DNA of 64,000 nt from Streptomyces deccanensis. Lineage in GTDB: Bacteria > Actinomycetota > Actinomycetes > Streptomycetales > Streptomycetaceae. Location of the stretch: assembly GCF_022385335.1 (NCBI RefSeq), contig NZ_CP092431.1:9362001-9426000 (forward strand). Reading direction: 5' to 3'. Each line of letters begins with the position of its first letter. Position 1 is the first letter of the stretch. This document shows positions 41,750 through 53,413 of this stretch, in pieces. The notes beneath the pieces were generated by a model. That model searched no databases. It saw nothing but the letters and a program-made list of their open reading frames with translations, and was not told the origin of the DNA. The position numbers were made by a program, and so were the translations under genes.

Positions 41750-43007
41750 CCGAGGGTCCGGTCCAGTCGGCGGGCACCTGCGCCACGCGCACCCGCTGGG
41801 GGTGGTCGCCGACTGCGACGGACACGGTCTTCTTCCCGGTGGCGAAGTCGATCGCCGTCACCTGGTCGGCGCCGCTCTCGGAGACCACACAGGACTTGCC
41901 GTCACCGCTGACGGTCGACCAGTACGGCTTGGAGACGGGGACCAGCGGGCCCTCCTGGAGGGTCGCGCGGTCCACGACGGTCGCGTAGTCGTCCATCGTG
42001 CCCGCGACGCACAGCTTCGTTCCGTCCGGCTTCATGGTGAGGCCGTGGTGGCGGGAGTCGTTGACGAAGGTGGTGCGGTCGTCGCTGACACCCGGGGACT
42101 TCGGCAGGGTCTTGGTACGGGTGATCTTGTCGGTGGCGATGTCGTACTCGAAGAAGCCGTTGAAGAACGACACCTGGAAGTACAGCTTCGTCTCGTCCGG
42201 CGAGAACGCGGCGGGACGGACCGCGTCCGAGTAGTCGCTCAGCCCGATGGCGTTGAGCCGCTCGCGCATGTCGATCACCTTGACCTGCTGGAAGGTGTTG
42301 GCGTCGGCGACCGTGATCTTGCGGTCGCCCTTCGTCCAGTCCAGCCAGGGCGCGTCGGTCTGCGTGTTCACGTCACCGATCGCCATGTTCCAGATGTACT
42401 TGCCGTCCTTGGTGAAGATGTTCTCGTGCGGCTTGTCACCGGTCTTGAACGAACCGACCTGCTTGCCGGTGACGATGTCCAGGACGTGCACGGTGTTGCC
42501 CGTCGACGCCGACACCGCCACGCGCTTGCCGTCGGGGGAGACCGCCATGTGGTCGGAGCGGTAACCCGACACGGGGAAGCGCCAGTTGATGGCGCCGGTC
42601 CTGATGTTGATGGAGACCACGTCGGCGAAGCTCGGGCGCGAGACGACCATCGACGAGCCGTCCGGCGTGGAGTACATGTCGTCCACGTACTGGTCGTGGC
42701 CCTCGCCCACGCTGTTCCGGATCGTCATGTAGGCGATCCACCGGATCGGATCGGCGTTGATCTCCGCCATCCGGGCGTCCTTGTCGGGGATGACGTTGAT
42801 CCGGCCGATCTTGGCGAAGTCGCCGGAGGCCTTGATGACATCCGCGGTGCCCTCCCAGTTGTTGCCCACGAACATCACCTCCCGCAGGTCGGCGGCGGCA
42901 CTCGCCGGGGTCGCGGTCGCCGCGGCGGACGTGGTCAGCGCGAGCGCGACGGCGACGGCACCGAGGTGCCGGTTCCTGCGCCTACGGGGGGTGGGGGAGA
43001 GGGGCAT
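41742..43007 (-). CDS. Secreted YncE-like beta-propeller protein
   Basis: A 421-residue exported protein: an Arg-rich n-region (PRRRRNRH), hydrophobic core and cleavage near ASAAADL, then repeated propeller blades (SPDGKRVAVSASTGNTVHVLDI, FSPDETKLYF, GDGKSCVVSESGADQVTAIDF). Such propellers bind proteins or small ligands, and some act as lactonases; no catalytic residues can be assigned. ATG 43007 follows AGGAGGA. It is divergent from a TetR-type gene whose two palindromes lie between them. Confidence 0.83.
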   Translation of the reverse strand: MPLSPTPRRRRNRHLGAVAVALALTTSAAATATPASAAADLREVMFVGNNWEGTADVIKASGDFAKIGRINVIPDKDARMAEINADPIRWIAYMTIRNSVGEGHDQYVDDMYSTPDGSSMVVSRPSFADVVSINIRTGAINWRFPVSGYRSDHMAVSPDGKRVAVSASTGNTVHVLDIVTGKQVGSFKTGDKPHENIFTKDGKYIWNMAIGDVNTQTDAPWLDWTKGDRKITVADANTFQQVKVIDMRERLNAIGLSDYSDAVRPAAFSPDETKLYFQVSFFNGFFEYDIATDKITRTKTLPKSPGVSDDRTTFVNDSRHHGLTMKPDGTKLCVAGTMDDYATVVDRATLQEGPLVPVSKPYWSTVSGDGKSCVVSESGADQVTAIDFATGKKTVSVAVGDHPQRVRVAQVPADWTGPSAN

Positions 43008-43033
43008 GTCGGATCCTCCTGCGCGGGCGGAGT

Positions 43034-43053
43034 CTGAACACACCTGTGTTCAG
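43034..43053. promoter_or_regulatory. Palindromic operator 1 in the divergent promoter region
   Basis: CTGAACACA and TGTGTTCAG are perfect 9-bp arms around CC, 27 bp from the propeller gene start and 131 bp from the TetR gene start. A likely binding site for the adjacent TetR-type regulator or another dimeric factor. Confidence 0.55.
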
Positions 43054-43059
43054 AGCAGA

Positions 43060-43075
43060 CTTACTGGAAAGTAAG
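43060..43075. promoter_or_regulatory. Palindromic operator 2 in the divergent promoter region
   Basis: CTTACT-GGAA-AGTAAG, perfect 6-bp arms. The TTACT...AGTAA pattern is common in TetR-family operators. It lies six bases beyond operator 1. Confidence 0.6.
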
Positions 43076-43183
43076 GAACGGTCCCGCTTCACCACAAGAG
43101 CAGGGACACGACAAAATCAAGTGACGGCCGCGCATCGGCTGTCGTACGGGTGGGGTCCGAGAGGTTCCGTCGGGAGGAGAAAC

Positions 43184-43861
43184 GTGTCGGGCAGGCTCAA
43201 ACAGCCCACCGGCCGTTACGGGGGCAGAACCGCGGCGGAGCGCCGGGCCGAGCGCCGGGAGCGCTTCCTCGACGCGGGGCTGCGGCTCTTCGGTGACGGC
43301 CCCGGCTTCCGGGGGACCACGATCGCGGCGCTGAGCGAGGCCGCCGGGTTGTCGACCCGCCAGTTCTACGAGGAGTTCCGCTCCCTGGAGGACGTGCTGG
43401 CCGCCCTGCACCTACGGGTCAACGACTGGGCCGAGGAGGCCGCGCTCGCCGGACTCGCCACGGCCGAGGGGCGGCCGATCGCCGAGCGGGCCACCGCGGC
43501 GTTCCTCGCGTACGCCGGCAACGTCACCGGCGATCCGCGCCGACTGCGCATCACCTTCACCGAGATCGTCGGCGTCAGCCCCCGTCTGGAACGCCAGCGC
43601 CTCGAACGCCGCGCCCGCTGGATCGACTTCATCTGCGCCGAGGCCGACGCGGCGGCGGAGCGCGGGGAGGCGGTCCGCCGTGACTACCGCATCGCCGCGA
43701 CCGCCTTCATCGGCAGCGTCAACGGCCTCCTCCACGACTGGCAGGCCGGCTGGGTCGACGCCCCCCTCGACGAGGTGGTCGACGAACTGGTCCGACTGCT
43801 GCTGGGGATATTGCGACCGGCGGGATGGAGGCCGGGGGAGGACGGAGGGGCGGAACGGTAG
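43184..43861 (+). CDS. TetR-family transcriptional regulator
   Basis: A 225-residue repressor with the N-terminal TetR HTH (RRERFLDAGLRLFG...FRGTTIAALSEAAGLSTRQFYEEF, about residues 20-70) and an all-helical ligand domain. GTG 43184 follows GGGAGGAG. It is divergent from the beta-propeller gene and probably represses it and itself through the palindromes at 43034-43075. Ligand unknown. Confidence 0.88.
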   Translation: MSGRLKQPTGRYGGRTAAERRAERRERFLDAGLRLFGDGPGFRGTTIAALSEAAGLSTRQFYEEFRSLEDVLAALHLRVNDWAEEAALAGLATAEGRPIAERATAAFLAYAGNVTGDPRRLRITFTEIVGVSPRLERQRLERRARWIDFICAEADAAAERGEAVRRDYRIAATAFIGSVNGLLHDWQAGWVDAPLDEVVDELVRLLLGILRPAGWRPGEDGGAER

Positions 43862-43897
43862 GGGGCGGCTGGGTGGTTCTTCGGGTGCGGGTCCGGT

Positions 43898-43956
43898 GGG
43901 GCTTCTCGCGCAGTTCCCCGCGCCCCTGAAAAGCAGGGGCTGCGCCCCGTGCTTTT
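43898..43956. repeat. Dispersed nested palindrome, copy 2
   Basis: Shares the left arm of the element at 2480 (GCGCAGTTCCCCGCGCCCC) and has an inner hairpin (43929-43956) that is the exact reverse complement of the inner hairpin of copy 1. The right outer arm is missing. Like copy 1 it lies between convergent genes and can act as a terminator. Confidence 0.75.
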
Positions 43957-43971
43957 CAAGCCCTCGCACGC

Positions 43972-45216
43972 TCAGCCCGCCAATTGGTTCACCGCCGTCA
44001 GGACCGGGGCCACTCCGTCCTCCGCGCGCAACTCGTCGGCCAGGGCGCGGGCGCGGCGGCCGTACGACGGGTCGGTGGTCGCCCGGCGCAGGGCGGCCGT
44101 CAGGGCGGCGGAGGTGAAGCCGCGCAGCGGGACGGCGGCCGGGGCCACCCCGAGGGCGATCAGGCGGGCCGCCCAGAAACCCTCGTCGAACTGGACGGGC
44201 ACCGGCACCGCCGGGACCCCGGCGCGCAGGCCGGCGCCCGTCGTGCCCGCGCCCGCGTGGTGGACGACGGCCGCCGTCCTCGGGAAGAGCAGGGAGTGCG
44301 GCACCTCGCCCACGGTGAACATGTCGTCGCCCTCGCCCCGCAGTTCGCCCCACCCCCGCTGGATCACCCCGCGCAGCCCGGCCGCCCGCAGGGCCCGTAC
44401 GACCTCGTCGCTCATCCGCTCGGGATCGGGCACGGTGGCACTGCCGAGACCCACGAAGACCGGGGGCGGACCGGCGTCGAGGAAGTCCAGCAGCGGGGCG
44501 GGCAGCCGGTCCTCGCGGTCGTACGGCCACCAGTAGCCCGTGACCTCCAGCCCGGCCCGCCAGTCCCCGGGCCGTCGCACCACCCGGGGGCTGAAGCCGT
44601 GGAACTCCGGCCGGCCCAGCCGCTCCCGGGCCCGCCGGGCGGCCATCCGGCCGGTGCGCGGCAGCCCGAACTCGGCGCGCAGCCTGCGCACCTCCTCCGT
44701 GAAGATCCACTCGACGGCCGTGTTCACCGCGTGCCCGGCCGCCCGGTTGCCGAGCGGCCCCCAGGAGCGCACCCCGGTCATCGGGGGCGCGAACTCCCTT
44801 GTGGGGGCGAGGGGTTGGAGGTTCACACCGAGCGTGGGGATCGACAGGCCCTGGCCGATGGTGTGGCCGAGGGGTGCCAGGGTGCCCGCCAGCAGCAGGG
44901 CGTCACTGGCACGGGCGGCGGCCACCAGCTCGCCGGCCATCCGTCCCACCAGGCTCCGGGCCATCTCCGCCGCCCGGTACAGCTTCCCGGCGCCGGTGGA
45001 ACTCCGGTGCAGGCCCTGCCCGCGCTCCGACTCCAGCTCGGCCCGCGGATCCACGGGCAGGGCGTGGAAGACGACCCCCGAGCCCGCCACCAGGGGTTCG
45101 AACCGGGTGTGGGTCACCAGCGTGACCTCGTGCCCCGCCCGCACCAGCCCGTGTCCGAGCCCGGTGTAGGGCGCCACGTCACCCCGGGAGCCCGCCGTCA
45201 TGATCGCTACACGCAC
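43972..45216 (-). CDS. GT1-type glycosyltransferase (sterol/macrolide type)
   Basis: A 414-residue GT-B fold glycosyltransferase like sterol 3-beta-glucosyl- and macrolide glycosyltransferases. The N-terminus MRVAIMTAGSRGDVAPYTGLG is the acceptor-domain signature and VHHAGAGTTGAGLRAGVPAVPVP is the nucleotide-sugar-binding region; VFVGLGSATVPD joins the two domains. It uses a UDP- or dTDP-sugar; the acceptor is unknown. It stands alone, which fits self-resistance or modification of a foreign compound. Confidence 0.86.
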   Translation of the reverse strand: MRVAIMTAGSRGDVAPYTGLGHGLVRAGHEVTLVTHTRFEPLVAGSGVVFHALPVDPRAELESERGQGLHRSSTGAGKLYRAAEMARSLVGRMAGELVAAARASDALLLAGTLAPLGHTIGQGLSIPTLGVNLQPLAPTREFAPPMTGVRSWGPLGNRAAGHAVNTAVEWIFTEEVRRLRAEFGLPRTGRMAARRARERLGRPEFHGFSPRVVRRPGDWRAGLEVTGYWWPYDREDRLPAPLLDFLDAGPPPVFVGLGSATVPDPERMSDEVVRALRAAGLRGVIQRGWGELRGEGDDMFTVGEVPHSLLFPRTAAVVHHAGAGTTGAGLRAGVPAVPVPVQFDEGFWAARLIALGVAPAAVPLRGFTSAALTAALRRATTDPSYGRRARALADELRAEDGVAPVLTAVNQLAG

Positions 45217-45363
45217 GCCCGCCAGTATGGCGCCGCGACCACGCCGAGTCAGGGGGCCCGCACGGGGATGACCCGAAAGAGCCCACCCCCGGCGCGTTCG
45301 ACGGCGACCGACCCGCTCGCTCCGGCTTCCCGACTGCCCCTGGTATCTCGCCCCGGCGCCCGG

Positions 45364-45729
45364 CTACTCGTCCCAGGCCTGGATCATCGTGTGGTCGACG
45401 ATCTTCCCGTCCTTCAGGGAGATCATCGAACTTGCCAGGACCCGCACCCCGTCGGGGTACTCGCAGGACTCGGTGAACGCGACCTGGTCGCCCTGGACCA
45501 GGCACTGCTCGACCTTGTGGGTCATCTCCCGGCTGCAGACGTCGTCGAACATCGCGCCGATCTCGGACCGGCCGTGCAGGACCTTGGGGTGGCTGGGCTG
45601 GGTGTTGCGGTCCACGACGCGCAGCTCGGCGTCGTCCGCGTAGAGCGACGTCAGTGTCGCCGCGTTCGCTTCCTCCGTGCCCCTGCGCAGCGCTTCGACG
45701 TCGAAGGCGGGGCTGGTCGAGGTGCCCAT
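45364..45729 (-). CDS. SnoaL-like/NTF2-fold protein
   Basis: A 121-residue protein with the cone-shaped NTF2/SnoaL fold: an N-terminal helix pair (NAATLTSLYADDAELRV), HGRSEIGAMFDDVCSREM and strand-rich end (VLASSMISLKDGKIVDHTMI). The fold is used for isomerases, cyclases and ligand binding; no specific reaction can be assigned. ATG 45729 follows GGAGGTCACC. Confidence 0.75.
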   Translation of the reverse strand: MGTSTSPAFDVEALRRGTEEANAATLTSLYADDAELRVVDRNTQPSHPKVLHGRSEIGAMFDDVCSREMTHKVEQCLVQGDQVAFTESCEYPDGVRVLASSMISLKDGKIVDHTMIQAWDE

Positions 45730-45932
45730 GGGTGACCTCCTTCGAAGGCCGTGGCCCGGCATGGGTGAACGGGCCGCGAACGGCCTCTCCTCCGAGGCTC
45801 CTCCGCCGGGCGGGACACGGCAAGCGGGAAGCGCGGGCAGACGCCGTGCGGGGGGTACGCGCCCCACGCCCGGCCTGCGCCTCACGGGTGAGCGGCCGTG
45901 ACCGCAGGGGGCCGGGGAGCGTTGCTGAGGGC

Positions 45933-46229
45933 ATGATCTCAACTCGACGTATCGTCGCCGCCGTCGGTCTCGCCGTCGGTGTCACGGGACTGGCCGCACC
46001 GATGGCGAACGCGGACGCCGTCGCGGAAGCGACGCAGCTCAACCCCATGACCACGCTGGACTCGCTCGCCGTCGGCGATCTCCCCGAGGAGCACCGGGCG
46101 GCCCTGCCGCGCCCCTCGCAGCAGCTCAAGGCCCTCAACCAGGTGCACGAACTGAACCGGCTGAACGAACTGCACCAGGTCACGGACATGGCCGCGCCCG
46201 CCTACGGCCTGCTGGGCGCCATCGAATAG
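45933..46229 (+). CDS. Small secreted protein of unknown function
   Basis: A 98-residue protein with a clear signal peptide (STRRIVAAVGLAVGVTGLAA, cut near ANADA). The mature 70 residues are helical and Leu/Asn/His-rich (LKALNQVHELNRLNELHQV), with a heptad-like spacing of Leu that suggests a short coiled coil. A strong terminator follows. Not a chaplin or rodlin by motif. Confidence 0.7.
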   Translation: MISTRRIVAAVGLAVGVTGLAAPMANADAVAEATQLNPMTTLDSLAVGDLPEEHRAALPRPSQQLKALNQVHELNRLNELHQVTDMAAPAYGLLGAIE

Positions 46230-46253
46230 CGGAGCCGGTCGTACACGGAGCGG

Positions 46254-46284
46254 GAGCCCCGCCACGGACCTTGTGGCGGGGCTC
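46254..46284 (+). terminator. Terminator after the small secreted protein gene
   Basis: A perfect 12-bp stem, GAGCCCCGCCAC (46254-46265) with 46273-46284, around a 7-base loop, starting 24 bases after the stop. Confidence 0.75.
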
Positions 46285-46350
46285 TTGACATGCTCGGGAG
46301 CCGGGCAGAGCATCACGGAACAGTAACGTAATTGAATTTCGCACTATGAA

Positions 46351-46362
46351 CGCTCGCGAGCG
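46351..46362. promoter_or_regulatory. Short palindrome upstream of the aldehyde dehydrogenase gene
   Basis: CGCTCGCGAGCG is a perfect 12-bp palindrome 53 bp before the start codon, followed by related sequence (CGATCATGCTCGATCA). The region 46320-46350 is A/T-rich and may hold the promoter. Confidence 0.35.
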
Positions 46363-46414
46363 ATCATGCTCGATCACGTACCGTCGTCGAACGTACCCCT
46401 GAGGAAGCCGCATC

Positions 46415-47875
46415 ATGGCCATCACCCGTGACCTTCTGATCGGCGGCAAGGACGTGCCCGCCACGTCCGGCCGCACCGCCGAGGACCTCGACCCGTACAC
46501 GGGGGAGGTGTACGCGACGGTGGCGGCGGCCGGTCCCGAGGACGTCCGGCGGGCCGTGGACGCCGCCGACGCCGCGTTCGAGGAGTGGGCCGCGCTCACC
46601 CCCTTCGCCCGGCGGGCGATCTTCTTCAAGGCCGCCGACCTGCTGGAGGGCCGGGGCGACCAGGTCGCCGACATCATGGCCCGCGAGGCGGGCGGCACCC
46701 GGCCGTGGGCGTACTTCAACGTGGCGCTCGCGGCGAACATCCTGCGCGAGGCCGCGGCCGCGATCACCGCGCCGCGCGGCGAGGTCCTCAGCAGCCAGAA
46801 GGAGGGCGCGCTCGGCCTCGCGGTACGCGAACCCCTCGGCGTCGTCGCCGCGTTCGCCCCGTGGAACGCGCCCGTCATCCTCGGTGTACGGGCCGTGGCG
46901 GCGCCGCTGGCCGCCGGCAACACCGTCGTCGTCAAGCCCAGCGAGGACGCGCCGATCGCCTGCGGGCTGCTGGTCGCGGACGTGTTCCGGGAGGCGGGAC
47001 TCCCCGACGGCGTGCTCAACGTCGTCACCAACGCCCCCGAGGACGCGGCGGAGATCGCCGAGGCGCTGATCTCCGACGAGCGGGTGCGCGCGGTGAACTT
47101 CACCGGCTCCACCGGCGTCGGCCGCATCATCGGCGAGCACGCGGCCCGTCATCTCAAGCCCGCCGTACTGGAGTTGGGCGGCAAGAACTCCGTCATCGTG
47201 CTCGACGACGCCGACGTGGACTACGCCGTCGACGCCGTCACCTTCAGCGTCTTCATGAACGCCGGGCAGATCTGCATGTCCGGCGACCGCATCCTCGTCC
47301 ACGAGTCGCTGGCCGAGGAGTTCGCGCAGAAGTTCACCGCCAAGGTCGCCACGCTCCAGGCCGGCGACCCGAACCACCCGCACACGGTGGTCGGCCCCCT
47401 GGTCAGCGCCGACGCCGCCCAGCGGATCGCCGCCCTGGTCAAGGACGCCGTCGCCAAGGGCGCCACGGTGCTCGCCGGGGGCGGGCAGCCCGAGGGCGCG
47501 GTGCACCCGGCGACCGTGCTCACCGACGTCCCCCAGGACGCCGACCTGTACTACCAGGAGTCCTTCGGCCCGCTCTGCGTCCTGCAGTCGTTCGCCGACG
47601 ACGCCACCGCCGTGGCCGTCGCCAACGACACGGACAACGGACTGAGCTGCGGCGTCATCACCGAGAACGCCACCCACGGACTCGCCGTCGCGCGCCGGAT
47701 CCGTACCGGCATCGTGCACGTCAACGACCAGTCCGTGGCCGACGAGCCGATGGCCCCCTTCGGCGGTGTGAAGGCCTCCGGTTACGGGCGCTTCGGTGGC
47801 CGCTGGGGCATCGAGGCGTTCTCCAACACCCGCTGGGTGACCATCGCGGGCCAGCAGTCGCACTTCCCCTTCTGA
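46415..47875 (+). CDS. NAD(P)-dependent aldehyde dehydrogenase (aromatic type)
   Basis: A 486-residue aldehyde dehydrogenase, oxidising an aldehyde to its acid. The catalytic Cys is in NAGQICMSG (near 287), the general-base Glu in LELGGKNS (near 251) and the cofactor loop is FTGSTGVG. Sequence style (TPYTGEVYATV, PAWNAP-like PWNAPVILGVRA, DEPMAPFGGVKASGYGRFGG) resembles vanillin, benzaldehyde and salicylaldehyde dehydrogenases, so an aromatic substrate is likely but unproven. ATG 46415 follows GAGGAAG. Confidence 0.88.
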   Translation: MAITRDLLIGGKDVPATSGRTAEDLDPYTGEVYATVAAAGPEDVRRAVDAADAAFEEWAALTPFARRAIFFKAADLLEGRGDQVADIMAREAGGTRPWAYFNVALAANILREAAAAITAPRGEVLSSQKEGALGLAVREPLGVVAAFAPWNAPVILGVRAVAAPLAAGNTVVVKPSEDAPIACGLLVADVFREAGLPDGVLNVVTNAPEDAAEIAEALISDERVRAVNFTGSTGVGRIIGEHAARHLKPAVLELGGKNSVIVLDDADVDYAVDAVTFSVFMNAGQICMSGDRILVHESLAEEFAQKFTAKVATLQAGDPNHPHTVVGPLVSADAAQRIAALVKDAVAKGATVLAGGGQPEGAVHPATVLTDVPQDADLYYQESFGPLCVLQSFADDATAVAVANDTDNGLSCGVITENATHGLAVARRIRTGIVHVNDQSVADEPMAPFGGVKASGYGRFGGRWGIEAFSNTRWVTIAGQQSHFPF

Positions 47876-50794
<2,919 letters not shown>

Positions 50795-50833
50795 ACCCGG
50801 GCGCGTGCGGGGTGGTTCCTGGCGTGGCCGGGC

Positions 50834-51589
50834 TCAGCCGGTCGACGTGATCGCGTCGGCCAGCATGGCCGCGGCCACGGCGAGCAGCAGCCAGGCGAAG
50901 ATCCGCCTGAGGGTGTCCCCGGAGACCTTGGCGGCCAGTCGGCGGCCGTCCCAGGCGCCGAGGACGGCTGCCGCGGCGAACGGGGCGACGACCGTCCAGT
51001 CGAGGGTCCCGGCCGCCCCCGTCCGGCCCGCGAGCGCGGCGAACGAGTTCACGGTGATGACGAGCAGACTGGTGCCCACCGCGTCGCGCATCCGCAGACC
51101 CACGACGTTCACCAGGGCCGGTACGGCGAGGAAGCCGCCGCCCACGCCGAGGACACCGGTGACGCCGCCGAGCCCCGCGCCGGACAGGACTACCCGGCTC
51201 GGGCGTACCGTCGACGCCGCCCGTCGGGTGCCCGACGGGCGCAGCATCCGGTACGCGGCCAGAGCGGCCGTCAGCGCGAAGGCCGCCGTCAGCAGGGCGG
51301 GCGGCAGCCTCGCTGAGAGCGCCCCGCCGAGCGCCGCGGGCACCAGGCCGGCCGCCGCGAAGAGCAGTCCGCCACGCATCCGTACCGTGCCCGCCCGCAG
51401 GTGTGCGGCGAGCGCCGTCGCCGAGGTGATCGACACGATCACCAGGCTCGCGGTGGCCGCCGTGGCCGGGGCGAACCCGAGCAGACAGACCAAGGCGGGC
51501 ACGGTGAGCACGCTGCCACCCCCGCCCAGCGCCCCGAGCGAGAGCCCGACCACCGCCCCGGCGGCCAGGGCGAGAACGAGCCCGGTCAT
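50834..51589 (-). CDS. TauE/SafE-family sulfite or sulfur-anion exporter
   Basis: A 251-residue membrane protein with about eight hydrophobic segments and the two inverted-repeat motifs of the family (LGALGGGGSVLTVPALVCLLG and TGVLGVGGGFLAVPALVNVVG). It probably exports sulfite or thiosulfate formed by persulfide oxidation. Its ATG overlaps the stop of the MBL-rhodanese gene (ATGA), so the two are translated together. Confidence 0.9.
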   Translation of the reverse strand: MTGLVLALAAGAVVGLSLGALGGGGSVLTVPALVCLLGFAPATAATASLVIVSITSATALAAHLRAGTVRMRGGLLFAAAGLVPAALGGALSARLPPALLTAAFALTAALAAYRMLRPSGTRRAASTVRPSRVVLSGAGLGGVTGVLGVGGGFLAVPALVNVVGLRMRDAVGTSLLVITVNSFAALAGRTGAAGTLDWTVVAPFAAAAVLGAWDGRRLAAKVSGDTLRRIFAWLLLAVAAAMLADAITSTG

Positions 51590-53322
51590 ATCGAGGCGAC
51601 ACCACGCACTGTGAAGGTCCCGGGCCGCGCGGCGGTGCTCGGCGGGACCCCGGGGACGGGTGACGCGGGAGGGGTGCGGTCGGTCGCGGGTGCTCCGGAC
51701 GCGGGGGTGGGGCGGGTCCCGGGCGCCGGAGCGCTGTCGGTCAGGGGCGCCGCGGTGTGGCGTGTCTCGGGCCTCCTGGGCGACATGGTGGCGCGTGTCG
51801 CGGCTGCCTCGGCGGCCGAGGCGTCGCGTGTTCCGGAGGCGGTGCGGGCGGCGGGCGGGGCGGCGTCCTGGGGCGCGGGGGCGCCGGGTGGTGCGGGGGC
51901 TTCGGTCGGGTGGGCCGCGTCGAGGTGCGGCGTCGGCCTCGTGATCGGGAGGCCGGCGGTCGCCGCCGCCGTGAAGCTGTCGTCGACGGCCACGACGTCA
52001 CGGCCCGCCGCGTCCAGCAGGGACGCGGCGATGGCGGCGCGCATGCCTCCGGCGCAGTGCACCCAGACGGTGCCCCCGGGGATGTCGGACAGCCGTTCGC
52101 GCAGTTGGTGCACCGGTATGTGCACGGACCCCTCTACGTGGCCGCCGGCGGCGCGCTCGGCGGCGCGCCGGACGTCGAGGACCACTACCCCGCCCGTCCC
52201 GCCCGCCTGGCCCGTCCCGCTCGCCTCGCGCGCATCGGCCAGGTCGGCGAAGGTGCCGCGCGGGAAGGAGCGCGGCCGGTCGCCCTCGCGCAGCCAGTCG
52301 GCGGGGGAACCGGTGGCGGCGGCAGCCGGACGGTCGATGCCGACGCGCGCCAACTCCCTCTGTGCGTCGGCGAGTTGGTTCGGCGACTCGGCCAGCAACG
52401 TCACCGGCTTGCCCCAGGGCAGCAGCCAGGCGAGATACGTGGCGAGCTGCCCCTCCGCCTCGAAGTTCACGGCGCCCGCGACATGTCCCTCGGCGTACGC
52501 CACCCGGTGCCGCAGATCCACCACCCACTCGCCCGCCGCCAGCCGCGCGGCGATCTCCTCCGCGCCGGCCGGGGCGGGCGGCGTCAGATCCACCGGCGCC
52601 GGCCCCCGCGCGTTGGCGGGCCCCATGTGCGCGTAGTACGCCGGAACGTCGTCGAGCCCCGCCAGCAGCTCCGCGACGAACGTGTCCGCGTCCTTGACCA
52701 GCGCGTCGTTGACGGCCCGCTCCCGTCCGACGGTCGTGGCCCCGCCCGCCGACCCCCCGGCAGCACAGAAGCTCCCGAAGCCGTGCGTGGGCAGGACGGC
52801 CGTCTCGTCCGGCAGCGTCTCGGCCAGCCGGTGCGCCGAGGCGTGCTGGGCGCGGGCCAGCTCGATCGTGAGCCGGGGCTCGACGAGATCCGGCCGCCCG
52901 ACCGTGCCGATGAGCAGGGACCCGCCGGTGAACGCGGCGACCGCCGTATCGCCCTCCTCCAGCACGTACGCGGTGTGGTGCGGGGTGTGGCCGGGCGTGG
53001 CGACCGCCCGCAGGGTCAGCCCCCCGTCGATCTCCACCGTGTCGCCGTCGTGCACCGGCACCCGGTCGTAGCCGACCCGCGCCCCCGCCGGCACCAGATA
53101 GGCGGCGCCGGTCAGCCGGGCGAGCTCCAGCCCGCCGGAGACGTAGTCGTTGTGGATGTGCGTCTCGACGACGTACCCGATCCGCACGCCCCGCCGGGCC
53201 GCGGACCCGATCACCCGGTCGATGTCGCGCGGCGGATCGACCGCCACGGCACCGCGCGGGCCGCCCGCCAGATAGCTCCGGTTGCCCAGCCCCGGCACCT
53301 CGATGGTGTCGACGAAGTACAC
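51586..53322 (-). CDS. MBL-fold hydrolase/persulfide dioxygenase-like protein fused to rhodanese domains
   Basis: A 578-residue protein. The metallo-beta-lactamase fold (about 1-240) has THIHNDY and PGHTPHHT metal motifs. A first rhodanese repeat (about 255-345) lacks an active Cys; the second (about 360-460) has it in VWVHCAGGMRAA. Such fusions act on glutathione-, mycothiol- or sulfane-type persulfides. About 115 extra residues at the C-terminus are Pro/Ala/Thr-rich and disordered, unusual for the family. GTG 53322 is preceded by AGGAG at 7 bases; the in-frame GTG at 53346 lies upstream of that site. Confidence 0.86.
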   Translation of the reverse strand: MYFVDTIEVPGLGNRSYLAGGPRGAVAVDPPRDIDRVIGSAARRGVRIGYVVETHIHNDYVSGGLELARLTGAAYLVPAGARVGYDRVPVHDGDTVEIDGGLTLRAVATPGHTPHHTAYVLEEGDTAVAAFTGGSLLIGTVGRPDLVEPRLTIELARAQHASAHRLAETLPDETAVLPTHGFGSFCAAGGSAGGATTVGRERAVNDALVKDADTFVAELLAGLDDVPAYYAHMGPANARGPAPVDLTPPAPAGAEEIAARLAAGEWVVDLRHRVAYAEGHVAGAVNFEAEGQLATYLAWLLPWGKPVTLLAESPNQLADAQRELARVGIDRPAAAATGSPADWLREGDRPRSFPRGTFADLADAREASGTGQAGGTGGVVVLDVRRAAERAAGGHVEGSVHIPVHQLRERLSDIPGGTVWVHCAGGMRAAIAASLLDAAGRDVVAVDDSFTAAATAGLPITRPTPHLDAAHPTEAPAPPGAPAPQDAAPPAARTASGTRDASAAEAAATRATMSPRRPETRHTAAPLTDSAPAPGTRPTPASGAPATDRTPPASPVPGVPPSTAARPGTFTVRGVASI

Positions 53323-53363
53323 GGCAGCGCTCCTCTCCTCGTTCACACCGATCGCCCGAGAAT

Positions 53364-53377
53364 TACCCCCGGGGGTA
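53364..53377. promoter_or_regulatory. CsoR/CstR-type operator, site 2
   Basis: TACCCCCGGGGGTA, a perfect 14-bp palindrome 42 bp before the MBL-rhodanese start codon. Confidence 0.75.
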
Positions 53378-53395
53378 TGTGGTCACCGTAGCAGA

Positions 53396-53413
53396 GATAC
53401 CCGGGGGGGTATC
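53396..53413. promoter_or_regulatory. CsoR/CstR-type operator, site 3
   Basis: GATACCC-GGGG-GGGTATC, perfect 7-bp arms, 18 bases beyond site 2. Two adjacent sites suggest tight control of the MBL-rhodanese/TauE operon. Confidence 0.78.
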
